A DNA stretch of 64,000 nt from Nocardioides sp. (lineage in GTDB: Bacteria; Actinomycetota; Actinomycetes; Propionibacteriales; Nocardioidaceae). Shown in pieces: positions 35,019 through 43,815 of the stretch (positions are counted from its first letter, which is position 1; each line of letters begins with the position of its first letter). Made by a program: the position numbers and the translations under genes. The notes under the pieces were generated by a model. That model made no database searches and was not told the origin of the DNA. It saw only the letters and a list, made by a program, of their open reading frames with translations. Location of the stretch: the NCBI GenBank assembly GCA_037045645.1, contig JBAOIH010000004.1, positions 124,001 to 188,000 on the forward strand, in the 5' to 3' direction.

Positions 35019-38000
35019 CCGACCTCGAGAGCCCCATCCAGAAGGCACTGATCGGAGGGCGCCGGTTCTTCACCAAGGTGCAGGTGTCCGAAGACGATCG
35101 CGCCGTCTTCAAGAAGGGCGGACGCGAGGGCGACTCCTTCTATCGCGACCGCTGGGCCCATGACAAGGTCGTCCGCTCCACCCACGGCGTCAACTGCACC
35201 GGCTCGTGCTCGTGGAAGGTCTATGTCAAGGACGGGATCATCACCTGGGAGGCTCAGCAGACGGACTATCCCTCCGCGGGCGCCGACCGGCCGGAGTACG
35301 AGCCTCGCGGCTGCCCGCGAGGTGCGGCGTTCAGTTGGTACACCTACTCGCCGACCCGGGTGCGTTATCCGTACGTCCGCGGGGTGCTGCTGGACATGTA
35401 TCGCGCGGCCAAGCAGCGCTTCGGTGACCCCGTCGTGGCCTGGGGCTCGATCGTGCAGGACGAGGAGCAGTCGCGGGCGTACAAGAAGGCGCGCGGCAAG
35501 GGTGGCCTGGTTCGCGCGACCTGGGAGGAGGTCGCCGAGATCGTCGCGGCGGCCCACGTCTACACCGTCAAGCGCTGGGGTCCCGACCGGATCGCGGGAT
35601 TCTCGCCGATCCCGGCGATGTCGCCGGTGTCGTACGCCTCGGGTGCGCGCTTCTTGGAACTCGTCGGCGCGCCGATGCTGTCGTTCTACGACTGGTACGC
35701 CGACCTGCCCAACGCCTCGCCGCAGGTGTTCGGCGACCAGACCGACGTGCCCGAGTCGGGCGACTGGTGGGACGCGGGCTACCTGATCATGTGGGGCTCG
35801 AACGTCCCGATGACGCGTACGCCCGACGCGCACTGGATGACGGAGGCGCGTTATCGCGGCCAGAAGGTGCTCGCGGTCGCGCCCGACTATGCCGAGAACG
35901 TGAAGTTCGCCGACGAGTGGCTCACCGTTGCTCCCGGCACTGACGGGGCGCTGGCGATGGCGTTGGCGCACGTGATCCTCAAGGAGTACTTCGTCGACTC
36001 CAAGGTCGACTTCTTCGAGGGCTACAACAAGCAGTTCACCGACCTGCCTCACCTGGTGACGCTGGAGCTGTACCAAGGCACCGTCTATCGCCCCGGCAAG
36101 TTCCTGGTCGCCGGCGATATCGACCACCCCGAGGGTGGCTCGGAGAACCAGATGTGGAAGCCGGCCGTCATCGACGTCAACACCGGTGAGGTGCGCATCC
36201 CGAAGGGCTCGATCGGGCACCGCTACGGCGATGAGGGCCTGGGGCAGTGGAACCTCGATCTCGGCGACATCGACCCGGCGTTGACGATGCTCGACGGCGT
36301 CCGCGAGGCGGTCGAGGTCGAGTTGCCGCGCTTCGACCTCGACGGCGACAAGGTGTCGTACGAGCGCCGCGGCGTCCCGGTCGCGCGCGTCGGCGACAAG
36401 CTCGTCACCACGGTCTTCGACCTGATGCTGGCCCAATACGGCGTACGCCGCGAGGGCCTGCCCGGCGAGTGGCCCGAGTCGTACGAAGACCCGCGCGTGC
36501 CGGCCACTCCGGCCTGGCAGGAGCACCACACCGGTGTCCCCGCGGCCCAGGTCACCCGCCTGGCTCGGGAGTGGGCGCAGAACGCGATCGATACCGAGGG
36601 TCGCGGCATGATCCTGCTCGGAGCGGGCGTGAACCACTGGTTCCACTCCGACCAGATCTATCGCGCGATCTTGGTGCTCACCACGATCACGGGCACGCAG
36701 GGCCGCAACGGCGGCGGCTGGGCGCACTATGTGGGCCAGGAGAAGATCCGGCCGATCATGGGCTTCCAGCACATGGCGTTCGCGCTCGACTGGCACCGCC
36801 CGCCGCGGCACATGAACCAGACGGCGTACTGGTATGTGAACACCAGCCAATACCGCTATGACACCTTCGACGCCGACGACCTCGACGCGGGCACCGGAGT
36901 GTTCAAGGACAAGACGGTGATGGACCTGCTCGCCCAATCCGTACGCCTGGGCTGGTCGCCGTCCTATCCCACCTTCGACCGCAGTTCGCTGCAGCTGGCC
37001 GACGACGCAGCCGAGGCTGGCATGGAAGTGCCTGCCTATGTCGCCCAGTCGCTGAAGGAGGGCTCGCTCAAGTTCGCGGTCGAGGACCCCGAGGCCGAAG
37101 AGAACCACCCGCGGGTGCTGTCGCTGTGGCGCTCCAACCTGCTCGGGTCCAGCGCGAAGGGCAACGAGTACTTCCTGCGGCACCTGCTGGGCACCGACAG
37201 CGCTGCGACCGCGGTCGAGGCCAGCGAGGACCAGCGTCCACGGACCGTACGTTGGGCCGACGAGGCGCCCGAGGGCAAGCTCGACCTGCTCACCACGATC
37301 GACTTCCGGATGACCAGTTCGACGATTCTCAGCGACGTCGTGCTCCCGGCCGCGACGTGGTACGAGAAGCACGACCTCTCGACCACCGACATGCACCCGT
37401 TCGTGCACTCCTTCAACCCCGCGATCGCGCCGCCGTGGCAGACCAAGTCCGACTGGGACGCGTGGAAGGTGATCGCCAAGCGCTTCTCGGAGTTGGCCGA
37501 GGATCACCTCGGCACCCGCAAGGACGTGGTCGCCAAGCCGCTGTGGCACGACACCCCCGAGGCGATGGCGACCGAGCACGGGGTCGTGCGCGATTGGCGT
37601 CTTGGCGAGTGTGACCCGGTGCCCGGCAAGACGATGCCGGTGATCGCCGTGGCCGAGCGCGACTACACCCAGATCTACAACAAGATGATCTCCATCGGCC
37701 CGCTGATGGAGAAGGCCGGCATGCTGACCAAGGGGGTCGCGTACGACGTCAAGCGTGAGATCGACATCCTGCGCAACCGCAACGGCGTCGCCCGCGGTGG
37801 CGCTGGGGATGGTCAGCCGCTCGTCGAGACCGACATCCAGATGGCCGATGCGATCCTGCACCTGGCGGGCGTCTCCAACGGCCACCTGGCCACCCAGGGC
37901 TTCAAGTTCCTGGAGAAGCGCACCGGCACCCAGATGCACGACCTCTCGGCCGAGCACGAGGGCAAGCAGATCACCTTCGCCGACACCCAGATCCAGCCGG

Positions 38001-38695
38001 TGCCCGTGATCACGTCGCCGGAGTGGTCCGGCTCGGAGTCCGGCGGGCGGCGCTATTCGCCGTTCACCATCAACATCGAGCGGCTCAAGCCCTTCCACAC
38101 CCTCACGGGCCGCCAGCAGTTCTACGTCGATCACGACTGGTTCCTCGGCATGGGAGAGGGGTTGCCGGTCTATCGACCACCGTTGAACATGTCGGCCCTG
38201 TTCGGGGAGGCCCCGATCGGCGAACAGAACGAGCTCGGTGTCTCGGTGCGCTATCTGACTCCGCACAACAAGTGGTCGATCCACTCCGAATATCAGGACA
38301 ACCTCTTCATGTTGTCGCTGTCTCGCGGTGGCCAGTCGGTCTGGATGAGCGATCGGGACGCCGAGAAGGTCGGGATCAAGGACAACGACTGGATCGAGAT
38401 GGTCAACCGCAACGGTGTGGTCGCGGCGCGCGCGATCGTGAGTCACCGGATGCCCGAGGGCACGGTCTACATGCACCACGCCCAAGACCGGTTGATCGAC
38501 GTCCCCCTGACTGAGCGTGACCGCAAGCGTGGTGGCATCCACAACTCGCTGACGCGCATCCTGCTCAAGCCGAGCCACATCGTGGGTGGCTACGCCCAGT
38601 TGGCGTACTTCTTCAACTACATCGGCCCGATCGGCAACAACCGTGACGAAGTCACGATGATCCGGCGCCGGACCAACCAGAAGGTGGAGTACTGA
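35015..38695 (+). CDS. narG: Respiratory nitrate reductase alpha subunit
   Basis: NarG (1,226 aa, full length) reduces nitrate to nitrite at a bis-MGD molybdenum centre on the cytoplasmic side. The FS0 cluster motif H-x3-C-x3-C-x34-C is visible as HGVNCTGSC and EPRGCPRG. The segment DWYADLPNASPQVFGDQTDV contains the expected molybdenum-ligand aspartate region. It starts with GTG at 35015 overlapping the regulator gene, and uses electrons passed from quinol by NarI and NarH. The C-terminus is followed by an inserted palindromic repeat before narH. Confidence 0.97.
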   Translation: MTDLESPIQKALIGGRRFFTKVQVSEDDRAVFKKGGREGDSFYRDRWAHDKVVRSTHGVNCTGSCSWKVYVKDGIITWEAQQTDYPSAGADRPEYEPRGCPRGAAFSWYTYSPTRVRYPYVRGVLLDMYRAAKQRFGDPVVAWGSIVQDEEQSRAYKKARGKGGLVRATWEEVAEIVAAAHVYTVKRWGPDRIAGFSPIPAMSPVSYASGARFLELVGAPMLSFYDWYADLPNASPQVFGDQTDVPESGDWWDAGYLIMWGSNVPMTRTPDAHWMTEARYRGQKVLAVAPDYAENVKFADEWLTVAPGTDGALAMALAHVILKEYFVDSKVDFFEGYNKQFTDLPHLVTLELYQGTVYRPGKFLVAGDIDHPEGGSENQMWKPAVIDVNTGEVRIPKGSIGHRYGDEGLGQWNLDLGDIDPALTMLDGVREAVEVELPRFDLDGDKVSYERRGVPVARVGDKLVTTVFDLMLAQYGVRREGLPGEWPESYEDPRVPATPAWQEHHTGVPAAQVTRLAREWAQNAIDTEGRGMILLGAGVNHWFHSDQIYRAILVLTTITGTQGRNGGGWAHYVGQEKIRPIMGFQHMAFALDWHRPPRHMNQTAYWYVNTSQYRYDTFDADDLDAGTGVFKDKTVMDLLAQSVRLGWSPSYPTFDRSSLQLADDAAEAGMEVPAYVAQSLKEGSLKFAVEDPEAEENHPRVLSLWRSNLLGSSAKGNEYFLRHLLGTDSAATAVEASEDQRPRTVRWADEAPEGKLDLLTTIDFRMTSSTILSDVVLPAATWYEKHDLSTTDMHPFVHSFNPAIAPPWQTKSDWDAWKVIAKRFSELAEDHLGTRKDVVAKPLWHDTPEAMATEHGVVRDWRLGECDPVPGKTMPVIAVAERDYTQIYNKMISIGPLMEKAGMLTKGVAYDVKREIDILRNRNGVARGGAGDGQPLVETDIQMADAILHLAGVSNGHLATQGFKFLEKRTGTQMHDLSAEHEGKQITFADTQIQPVPVITSPEWSGSESGGRRYSPFTINIERLKPFHTLTGRQQFYVDHDWFLGMGEGLPVYRPPLNMSALFGEAPIGEQNELGVSVRYLTPHNKWSIHSEYQDNLFMLSLSRGGQSVWMSDRDAEKVGIKDNDWIEMVNRNGVVAARAIVSHRMPEGTVYMHHAQDRLIDVPLTERDRKRGGIHNSLTRILLKPSHIVGGYAQLAYFFNYIGPIGNNRDEVTMIRRRTNQKVEY

Positions 38696-38706
38696 TGACT
38701 GTCCTT

Positions 38707-38747
38707 GGTTTCGAGACGCTCGCTGGCGCTCGCTCCTCAACCAGCGG
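38707..38747. repeat. Interspersed palindromic repeat between narG and narH
   Basis: GGTTTCGAGACGCTCGCTGG followed by CGCTCGCTCCTCAACCAG fills most of the 66-base narG-narH gap. An ATG at 38694 opens a 21-codon ORF through the repeat, probably an accident that nevertheless keeps ribosomes moving towards narH. Confidence 0.85.
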
Positions 38748-38761
38748 ACGGGAGATCTGAC

Positions 38762-40462
38762 ATGCGCGTGATGGCACAGATGGCCATGGTGATGAACCTG
38801 GACAAGTGCATCGGGTGTCACACCTGCTCGGTCACCTGCAAGCAGGCGTGGACCAACCGGGCCGGCACCGAGTACGTCTGGTTCAACAACGTGGAGACAC
38901 GGCCTGGCCTGGGTTACCCGCGTACGTACGAGGACCAGGAGCAGTGGGAGGGCGGCTGGGTCCGCAAGTCCAACGGCCGGATCGCGTTGCGGGCCGGTGG
39001 CCGGATCAAGAAGCTGCTGAACATCTTCTCCAACCCCAAGCTGCCGTCGATCCAGGACTATTACGAGCCCTGGACCTACGACTACGAGACGCTGACGTCG
39101 TCGCCGCAGACCGAGAACTTCCCGGTCGCCAAGCCCAAGAGCCTGCTCACCGGCAAGGACATGAACGTCGAGTGGTCGGCCAACTGGGACGACGACCTGG
39201 GTGGCTCCAAGGAGCACGCCGCGCGCGACGTGATGCTCAAGGGCATCGAGGACAAGGTCAAGTTCGAGTTCGAGCAGACCTTCATGTTCTACCTGCCGCG
39301 CATCTGCGAGCACTGCCTGAACCCGTCGTGCGCGGCGTCGTGCCCCAGCGGTGCGATCTACAAGCGCGAGGAGGACGGCATCGTCCTGGTCGACCAGGAC
39401 CGCTGCCGCGGCTGGCGGATGTGCGTGTCGGGGTGCCCGTACAAGAAGGTCTACTTCAACCACAAGACCGGCAAGGCCGAGAAGTGCACCTTCTGTTATC
39501 CGCGCATCGAGGTCGGCATCCCGACCGTGTGCTCGGAGACCTGCGTCGGGCGACTGCGCTACATCGGCTTGATGTTGTACGACGCGGACAAGGTGCTCGA
39601 GGCCGCGGCGGTGGAGAACGAACACGACCTGTACGAGGCCCAGCGTTCGGTCTTCCTCGACCCGCGTGACCCGGCGGTGGCGCGCGAGGCCGAGAAGGCC
39701 GGCATCCCCGGTGACTGGATCGAGGCGGCCAAGAAGTCGCCCGTACTCAAGCTCATCACCGACTACAAGGTGGCGCTGCCGCTGCACCCGGAATACCGCA
39801 CCATGCCGATGGTCTGGTACATCCCGCCCCTGTCACCGGTGGTCGACGTGATCAAGGAGACCGGCCACGACGCCGAGGACCGCGGCAACCTGTTCGCCGC
39901 GATCGAGGCGCTCCGGATCCCCGTCGAATACCTCGCCAACCTGTTCACTGCCGGTGATGTGGAGCCGGTGAACAACGTGCTGCGCAAGCTGGCGGCGATG
40001 CGGTCGTACATGCGCGACATCAACCTCGGCCGCGACGGCGACCCCTCGATCCCGGAGGCGGTCGGCATGACCGAGGAGTCGATGTACGAGATGTTCCGGC
40101 TGCTCGCGATCGCGAAGTACGCCGAGCGGTACGTCATCCCGCCCGCGCACGCCGAGCAGGCGCACGCGTTGGAGGAGTTGGCCACCGACTGCCCCGTCTC
40201 GTCGTACGACGACAACGAGCAGTACTTCGGCGAGGGCTCCGGCGCGCTGACCCCGGTCGCGGTCGAGAACTTCGAGATGCTGCGTCGGCGCCAGACGGCC
40301 GACTCGGTCGCCGCTCCGCCCGACAAGTCCTCGCGGGTCAACCTGCTCAACTGGGACGGCCGCGGCACGCCGGAGGGCCTGTTCCCGCCCAAGGCGGACG
40401 TTCCGGACGACGCTTCGGTGATCGAGGACCCGACCCAGCCTCCCGCGGGCGGCCAGTCGTGA
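38762..40462 (+). CDS. narH: Respiratory nitrate reductase beta subunit
   Basis: NarH (566 aa) carries the electron-transfer chain of one [3Fe-4S] and three [4Fe-4S] clusters: CIGCHTCSVTC, CEHCLNPSCAASC, CRGWRMCVSGC (Trp in place of a cysteine, as expected for the [3Fe-4S] site) and CTFC with TVCSETC. ATG 38762 is chosen because the protein begins MRVMAQMAMVMNLDKCIGC like its homologues; the preceding in-frame bases are repeat DNA. The stop overlaps narJ by four bases. Confidence 0.97.
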   Translation: MRVMAQMAMVMNLDKCIGCHTCSVTCKQAWTNRAGTEYVWFNNVETRPGLGYPRTYEDQEQWEGGWVRKSNGRIALRAGGRIKKLLNIFSNPKLPSIQDYYEPWTYDYETLTSSPQTENFPVAKPKSLLTGKDMNVEWSANWDDDLGGSKEHAARDVMLKGIEDKVKFEFEQTFMFYLPRICEHCLNPSCAASCPSGAIYKREEDGIVLVDQDRCRGWRMCVSGCPYKKVYFNHKTGKAEKCTFCYPRIEVGIPTVCSETCVGRLRYIGLMLYDADKVLEAAAVENEHDLYEAQRSVFLDPRDPAVAREAEKAGIPGDWIEAAKKSPVLKLITDYKVALPLHPEYRTMPMVWYIPPLSPVVDVIKETGHDAEDRGNLFAAIEALRIPVEYLANLFTAGDVEPVNNVLRKLAAMRSYMRDINLGRDGDPSIPEAVGMTEESMYEMFRLLAIAKYAERYVIPPAHAEQAHALEELATDCPVSSYDDNEQYFGEGSGALTPVAVENFEMLRRRQTADSVAAPPDKSSRVNLLNWDGRGTPEGLFPPKADVPDDASVIEDPTQPPAGGQS

Positions 40463-41223
40463 GATGGCGGCGCAGCGAGCGCGAACGAGCGTCTCGAAAC
40501 CACAAGATCGGCGTCGAGGAACGCCGCCGGATCTGGGCGGCCTGCTCTGCGTTGCTCGATTACCCCAGCGACGAACTGGTCGAGAATCTCGACGAGGTCG
40601 CTGGCCTGGTGCCCGCGGGGTCCGACCTCGAGGCCCTCGTCGAGCACTACCGCCGTACGCCTCTGCGTGACCTGCAACGCGACTATGTCGAGACCTTCGA
40701 CCACACCCGCAAGTGCGCGCTCTATCTCACCTACTTCGCCTACGGCGACACCCGTCGTCGCGGTGTCGCGCTGGTGGAGTTCAAGCAGGCCTACCGCAAG
40801 GCGGGAGTGGAGTGGGACGAGGCCGAGGGCGAACTTCCCGACCATCTGTGCGCCGTACTCCAGTTCGGCGCCACCCTCGACGCCGACGGTGCCTGGAAGC
40901 TGCTCAACGACCATCGCGCGGGCATCGAGATGTTGCGCCTGGCGTTGACCTCGTGGCGCAACGACGACCGTACGACCGGCTCACCCTGGGCGCACGCGCT
41001 GATCGCGTTGTGTGCCACGTTGCCCGAACTCCAAGGCGACCAGGCCGATGCCGTACGCCGCCTCGTCGAGCAAGGCCCGCCTGGTGAGCAGGTCGGCCTC
41101 GACGGCTATGGCGGCCCGACCGCCCCCGATCCTGCCCTCGCAATGTTCAATCCACCGGTGGTGGAGGTGGCCGCGCAGCGGCCGTCTCGAAACCACCCCG
41201 AGTTCATCGGGATGCCGTCATGA
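40459..41223 (+). CDS. narJ: Nitrate reductase molybdenum cofactor assembly chaperone, ends recoded by repeats
   Basis: NarJ (254 aa) is the TorD-like chaperone that allows molybdenum cofactor insertion into NarG. The conserved core starts near residue 20 (RRRIWAACSALLDYPSDEL) and includes LRDLQRDYVETFDHTRKCAL and LTYFAYGDTRRRG. The first 14 codons (RWRRSERERASRN) and a C-terminal stretch (PPVVEVAAQRPSRN) are each translated from a copy of the interspersed palindromic repeat. The GTG start overlaps the narH stop; the ATG at 41220 of narI overlaps its own stop. Confidence 0.93.
   Translation: MRWRRSERERASRNHKIGVEERRRIWAACSALLDYPSDELVENLDEVAGLVPAGSDLEALVEHYRRTPLRDLQRDYVETFDHTRKCALYLTYFAYGDTRRRGVALVEFKQAYRKAGVEWDEAEGELPDHLCAVLQFGATLDADGAWKLLNDHRAGIEMLRLALTSWRNDDRTTGSPWAHALIALCATLPELQGDQADAVRRLVEQGPPGEQVGLDGYGGPTAPDPALAMFNPPVVEVAAQRPSRNHPEFIGMPS
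40464..40502. repeat. Palindromic repeat encoding the NarJ N-terminus
   Basis: GATGGCGGCGCAGCGAGCGC...GAGCGTCTCGAAACCA is a copy of the interspersed family with a diverged left end, read in frame as NarJ codons 3-15. Confidence 0.8.
41153..41196. repeat. Palindromic repeat encoding part of the NarJ C-terminus
   Basis: CACCGGTGGTGGAGGTGGCC...GGCCGTCTCGAAACCAC is another family copy, most like the 60-bp array units at 50.1 kb. It is translated as part of the NarJ tail, only eight codons before the stop. Confidence 0.82.
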
Positions 41224-41963
41224 GCACCTTCCTCTGGGTCATCGTGCCCTACCTGTGCCTGGCGACCTTCGTGGTCGGCCACATCTGGCGCTACCGCTAC
41301 GACAAGTTCGGCTGGACCACCCGTTCGTCGCAGTTGTACGAGGACCGGCTGCTGCGGCTGGGCTCGCCGCTGTTCCACTTCGGCATGATGGGAGTCGTCG
41401 GCGGCCACGTCATCGGGCTGCTCGTCCCGAAGTCTTGGACCGACGGGCTAGGGATCTCCGACCACACCTACCACCTCGCGGCGGTCATCGGTGGCCTCGC
41501 CGCCGGCGCCGCAGCGATGATCGGCATGTTCATCTTGATCTACCGGCGGCGTACGGTCGGCCCGGTCTTCTCGGCCACGACGCCGATGGACAAGGTGATG
41601 TACGTGTTCCTCGGCCTGGTGATCCTGCTGGGCATGTGGAACACGATCCTGGGTGCCACGGGCGTGGAGGAGTACAACTACCGTACGGGCGTCTCGGAGT
41701 GGTACCGCTCGTTCCTGGCCTTCCAGCCGATGCCGGAGAAGATGGCAGGTGGCCCCGGGATCCCCGTCGCGCCGATCGGGTTCAAGTTGCACGCGCTGGT
41801 GGCCTTCGGCCTCTTCGCGCTCTGGCCCTTCACCCGGTTGGTGCACGTGTTCTCCGCGCCGGTGGGCTATCTGACGCGGCCCTACATCGTCTATCGCTCG
41901 CGTGACGACTCGGCGTACGGCAGCACGGCGGGTCGACGTGGCTGGGACAAGGTCGGCTCGTAG
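41220..41963 (+). CDS. narI: Respiratory nitrate reductase gamma subunit (cytochrome b)
   Basis: NarI (247 aa) is the membrane di-heme cytochrome b that oxidises quinol and anchors NarGH. Five hydrophobic helices are visible, with histidines suited to bind heme in the second and fifth (LFHFGMMGVVGGHVIGLLVP; WPFTRLVHVFSAP). The start overlaps the narJ stop (ATGA). The length is close to the family norm. Confidence 0.96.
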   Translation: MSTFLWVIVPYLCLATFVVGHIWRYRYDKFGWTTRSSQLYEDRLLRLGSPLFHFGMMGVVGGHVIGLLVPKSWTDGLGISDHTYHLAAVIGGLAAGAAAMIGMFILIYRRRTVGPVFSATTPMDKVMYVFLGLVILLGMWNTILGATGVEEYNYRTGVSEWYRSFLAFQPMPEKMAGGPGIPVAPIGFKLHALVAFGLFALWPFTRLVHVFSAPVGYLTRPYIVYRSRDDSAYGSTAGRRGWDKVGS

Positions 41964-41965
41964 GC

Positions 41966-42436
41966 GTGTGCCACTACTGCGGCTGTCGTCATATCCGGTT
42001 GATCCGGGACTACATCGCCGAGCACGAGCGGGTGACCGAGCACGGTGACCACGCCGTACGCGCGCTGGATCGCGGTGATGTCGAGGCGGCAACTGCGCAT
42101 GTGGACGCGATGGCCGAGGAGTTGCGTACGCACTGGCAGGGCGAGGAGAAGGGCGTCTTCGCGTTGATGATCGACGACCCGACCTATCGCGAACATATCG
42201 AGCCGTTGATCGCCGAGCACCGCGAACTCGAGGTCATCCTGCGGTCGCTGGACTTGTCGCGGGCCGCGGACCAGGCGGTCCTGCGCGAGCAGGTCATCGA
42301 GTTGGGCGTCCATATCGCCAAGGAGGAGGACGGGATCTTCCCGGCAACGCTGGTGGAGTTCTCTGGCGCCGAATGGGACCAGGCCATCGCGGCCTGGCAG
42401 GCCGCGCATCCGGGACAGGAACTGATCGCCGACTGA
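41966..42436 (+). CDS. Hemerythrin (HHE) domain protein
   Basis: The 156-aa product begins MCHYCGCR, a short cysteine cluster, followed by an HHE-type helical bundle: IAEHERVTEHGDHAV, RTHWQGEEKGVF, LIAEHRELEVIL and GVHIAKEEDGIFPA supply the His/Glu ligands for a di-iron centre. It starts two bases after the narI stop (GTG 41966), so it belongs to the nar operon. Related proteins handle oxygen, nitric oxide or iron-sulfur repair, which suits nitrate respiration; the exact role is inferred. Confidence 0.87.
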   Translation: MCHYCGCRHIRLIRDYIAEHERVTEHGDHAVRALDRGDVEAATAHVDAMAEELRTHWQGEEKGVFALMIDDPTYREHIEPLIAEHRELEVILRSLDLSRAADQAVLREQVIELGVHIAKEEDGIFPATLVEFSGAEWDQAIAAWQAAHPGQELIAD

Positions 42437-42452
42437 AGCCCTCGATCCGTAC

Positions 42453-42527
42453 GAGTTCGAGCGTGCGCGTGAACTCGCGCGCCCAGGGGACGTCCAGCCG
42501 TACGAGTTCGAGCGTGCGCGTGAACTC
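42453..42527. repeat. Second pair of GAGTTC-centred palindromic repeats
   Basis: Two identical 24-base copies (42453-42476, 42504-42527) reading GAGTTCGAGCGTGCGCGTGA then ACTC. They differ from the 21.9-kb pair by one central base, and each is preceded by CCGTAC. They lie just after the stop of the reverse-strand gene at 42535 and of the nar operon, so they could serve as a terminator for both. Confidence 0.8.
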
Positions 42528-42534
42528 GCGCGGA

Positions 42535-42990
42535 TCAGTCGTCGAAGCCAGAGTCGTACCGGATGGACCCAGTGCCGTCGGTCGAACTGCGTACGACCAC
42601 GCCGATCCCCTCGCGTCGCCACTGATCCTCGTCGGGGACGTAGCGGAAGCCGGCCTCCTCCAACCGTTGCTCGACCATGATCTTGAAGCCGCCGGGTGAG
42701 TCGAGGTCGTAATACGTCGTCACGAAGGCGCACACCGGCAAGCAGGATGCCGTCCCACCTTCTTCCTCGCGCGCGACACGTACGTCGGGCAATCCGCCGA
42801 GGTCGCGATCTCGCATCGCACGCAGGTCGTCGTGACTGGTCCCGAAGGCGCCCGACAGCACCGCAGCGACCAGGCCGATGCCGCACATCCCGCAGAGCCC
42901 GACGACAGCCAAGATCACCACCAGCAGGACCTTTCCGCCGCGCGGCTTGCGTGGTGGGGGCGCGTACTGAGAGGGATAGGGGTACGCCAT
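42535..42990 (-). CDS. Hypothetical single-span membrane protein
   Basis: This 151-aa protein has a Pro/Tyr-rich cytoplasmic head (MAYPYPSQYAPPPRKPRGGK), one membrane helix (VLLVVILAVVGLCGMCGIGL) and an extracytoplasmic domain of about 100 residues with two cysteines (TASCLPVCAFV). ATG 42990 is chosen because the head is typical of actinobacterial proline-rich membrane proteins. I do not recognise the outer domain. Confidence 0.7.
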   Translation of the reverse strand: MAYPYPSQYAPPPRKPRGGKVLLVVILAVVGLCGMCGIGLVAAVLSGAFGTSHDDLRAMRDRDLGGLPDVRVAREEEGGTASCLPVCAFVTTYYDLDSPGGFKIMVEQRLEEAGFRYVPDEDQWRREGIGVVVRSSTDGTGSIRYDSGFDD

Positions 42991-43157
42991 CGCGGCAGCA
43001 TTCCCGCGGCAGGGGAGCCTCAACCGTCGGCAACTCAACTGGCTTATGCGACCACCGGCGCTCCCGGCGACCGATCCGTTGCGTCAGCGGATACGCACCT
43101 GGCTGCCGGCCCGGCATACCTACGTGGGCCAGCCCGCCAGACCGTAGGCTCATCGAC

Positions 43158-43310
43158 ATGGCAGATGACAGCAGTTCAGGTTTGATCGCGGGCGGCGCGG
43201 TGCTGGGTGCCGTCGCCCTGGGCGGCGTGCTGATGGCGGTCGTACGCCGACTCGCGCGCAGGTCCGTGCCCGAGGCCGAGGTGCCCGCGGGAACGACGGA
43301 CGAGGTCTGA
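43158..43310 (+). CDS. Possible small membrane protein (50 aa)
   Basis: ATG 43158 opens 50 codons (MADDSSSGLIAGGAVLGAVA...) with one hydrophobic helix, a basic stretch (VRRLARR) and an acidic tail. It lies just before a lipoprotein gene and has the composition of a real small membrane protein. No family is recognised. Confidence 0.45.
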   Translation: MADDSSSGLIAGGAVLGAVALGGVLMAVVRRLARRSVPEAEVPAGTTDEV

Positions 43311-43317
43311 GCGTCAG

Positions 43318-43812
43318 ATGAACATGAAACGCACTTTGGTTGCTCTTGCCGTGGTGCTCGCACTGGCGGGCTGCTCCAACTCGGGGGGCAGCAACGACGT
43401 GGGCGATCCGCCACCGGCTGAGGCGACGACTCAACCCCAGGAATCGCCGGACACGAACGCTGTGGAGTTCAAGGGTCCCAATGAGGGGCAGCTCAACTCG
43501 CGGTGCGCCATGCCGACGGCCGAGTTCCTCACCAACAATGCGACCTACGCGTTCGAGGGCACCGTTCTCGACATCACCGACGGACAGGTCACCTTGGAGG
43601 TTGCGCAGTGGTATCGCGGAGATGGTGCCGACCTGGTCCACATCACCGCACCGAGCGCGGACCTGCAAGCGTTGATCAGCGCGGTGAAGTTCGAGCAGGG
43701 CAAGCAGTATCTGGTCGCCGTCGGTGACGGCGACACGGTGCTGCCCTGTGGCCTGAGTGCCCCTTCGACCAAGAAGCAGCGCAAGATGTTCGTCGATGCC
43801 TTCGGGGGTTGA
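43318..43812 (+). CDS. Putative lipoprotein
   Basis: The 164-aa protein has a lipoprotein signal peptide ending in the lipobox LAGC (Cys20), then a Ser/Pro/Thr-rich linker. The C-terminal domain (ATYAFEGTVLDITDGQVTLE) has two cysteines and looks like a small beta-barrel or OB-like fold. It is probably attached to the outer face of the membrane. The function is not known. It lies three bases before the mocA-like gene. Confidence 0.75.
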   Translation: MNMKRTLVALAVVLALAGCSNSGGSNDVGDPPPAEATTQPQESPDTNAVEFKGPNEGQLNSRCAMPTAEFLTNNATYAFEGTVLDITDGQVTLEVAQWYRGDGADLVHITAPSADLQALISAVKFEQGKQYLVAVGDGDTVLPCGLSAPSTKKQRKMFVDAFGG

Positions 43813-43815
43813 CCG

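Noticed and set aside
38694..38759. A 21-codon ORF between narG and narH
   Set aside because: It runs through an interspersed repeat and its sequence is determined by it; no evidence that the peptide is meaningful.
34736..39787. A 1,683-codon open frame antisense to narG and narH
   Set aside because: It lies opposite two certain genes; the translation is rich in Arg, His, Gly, Val and Asp without any domain, as expected for the reverse strand of high-GC codons.
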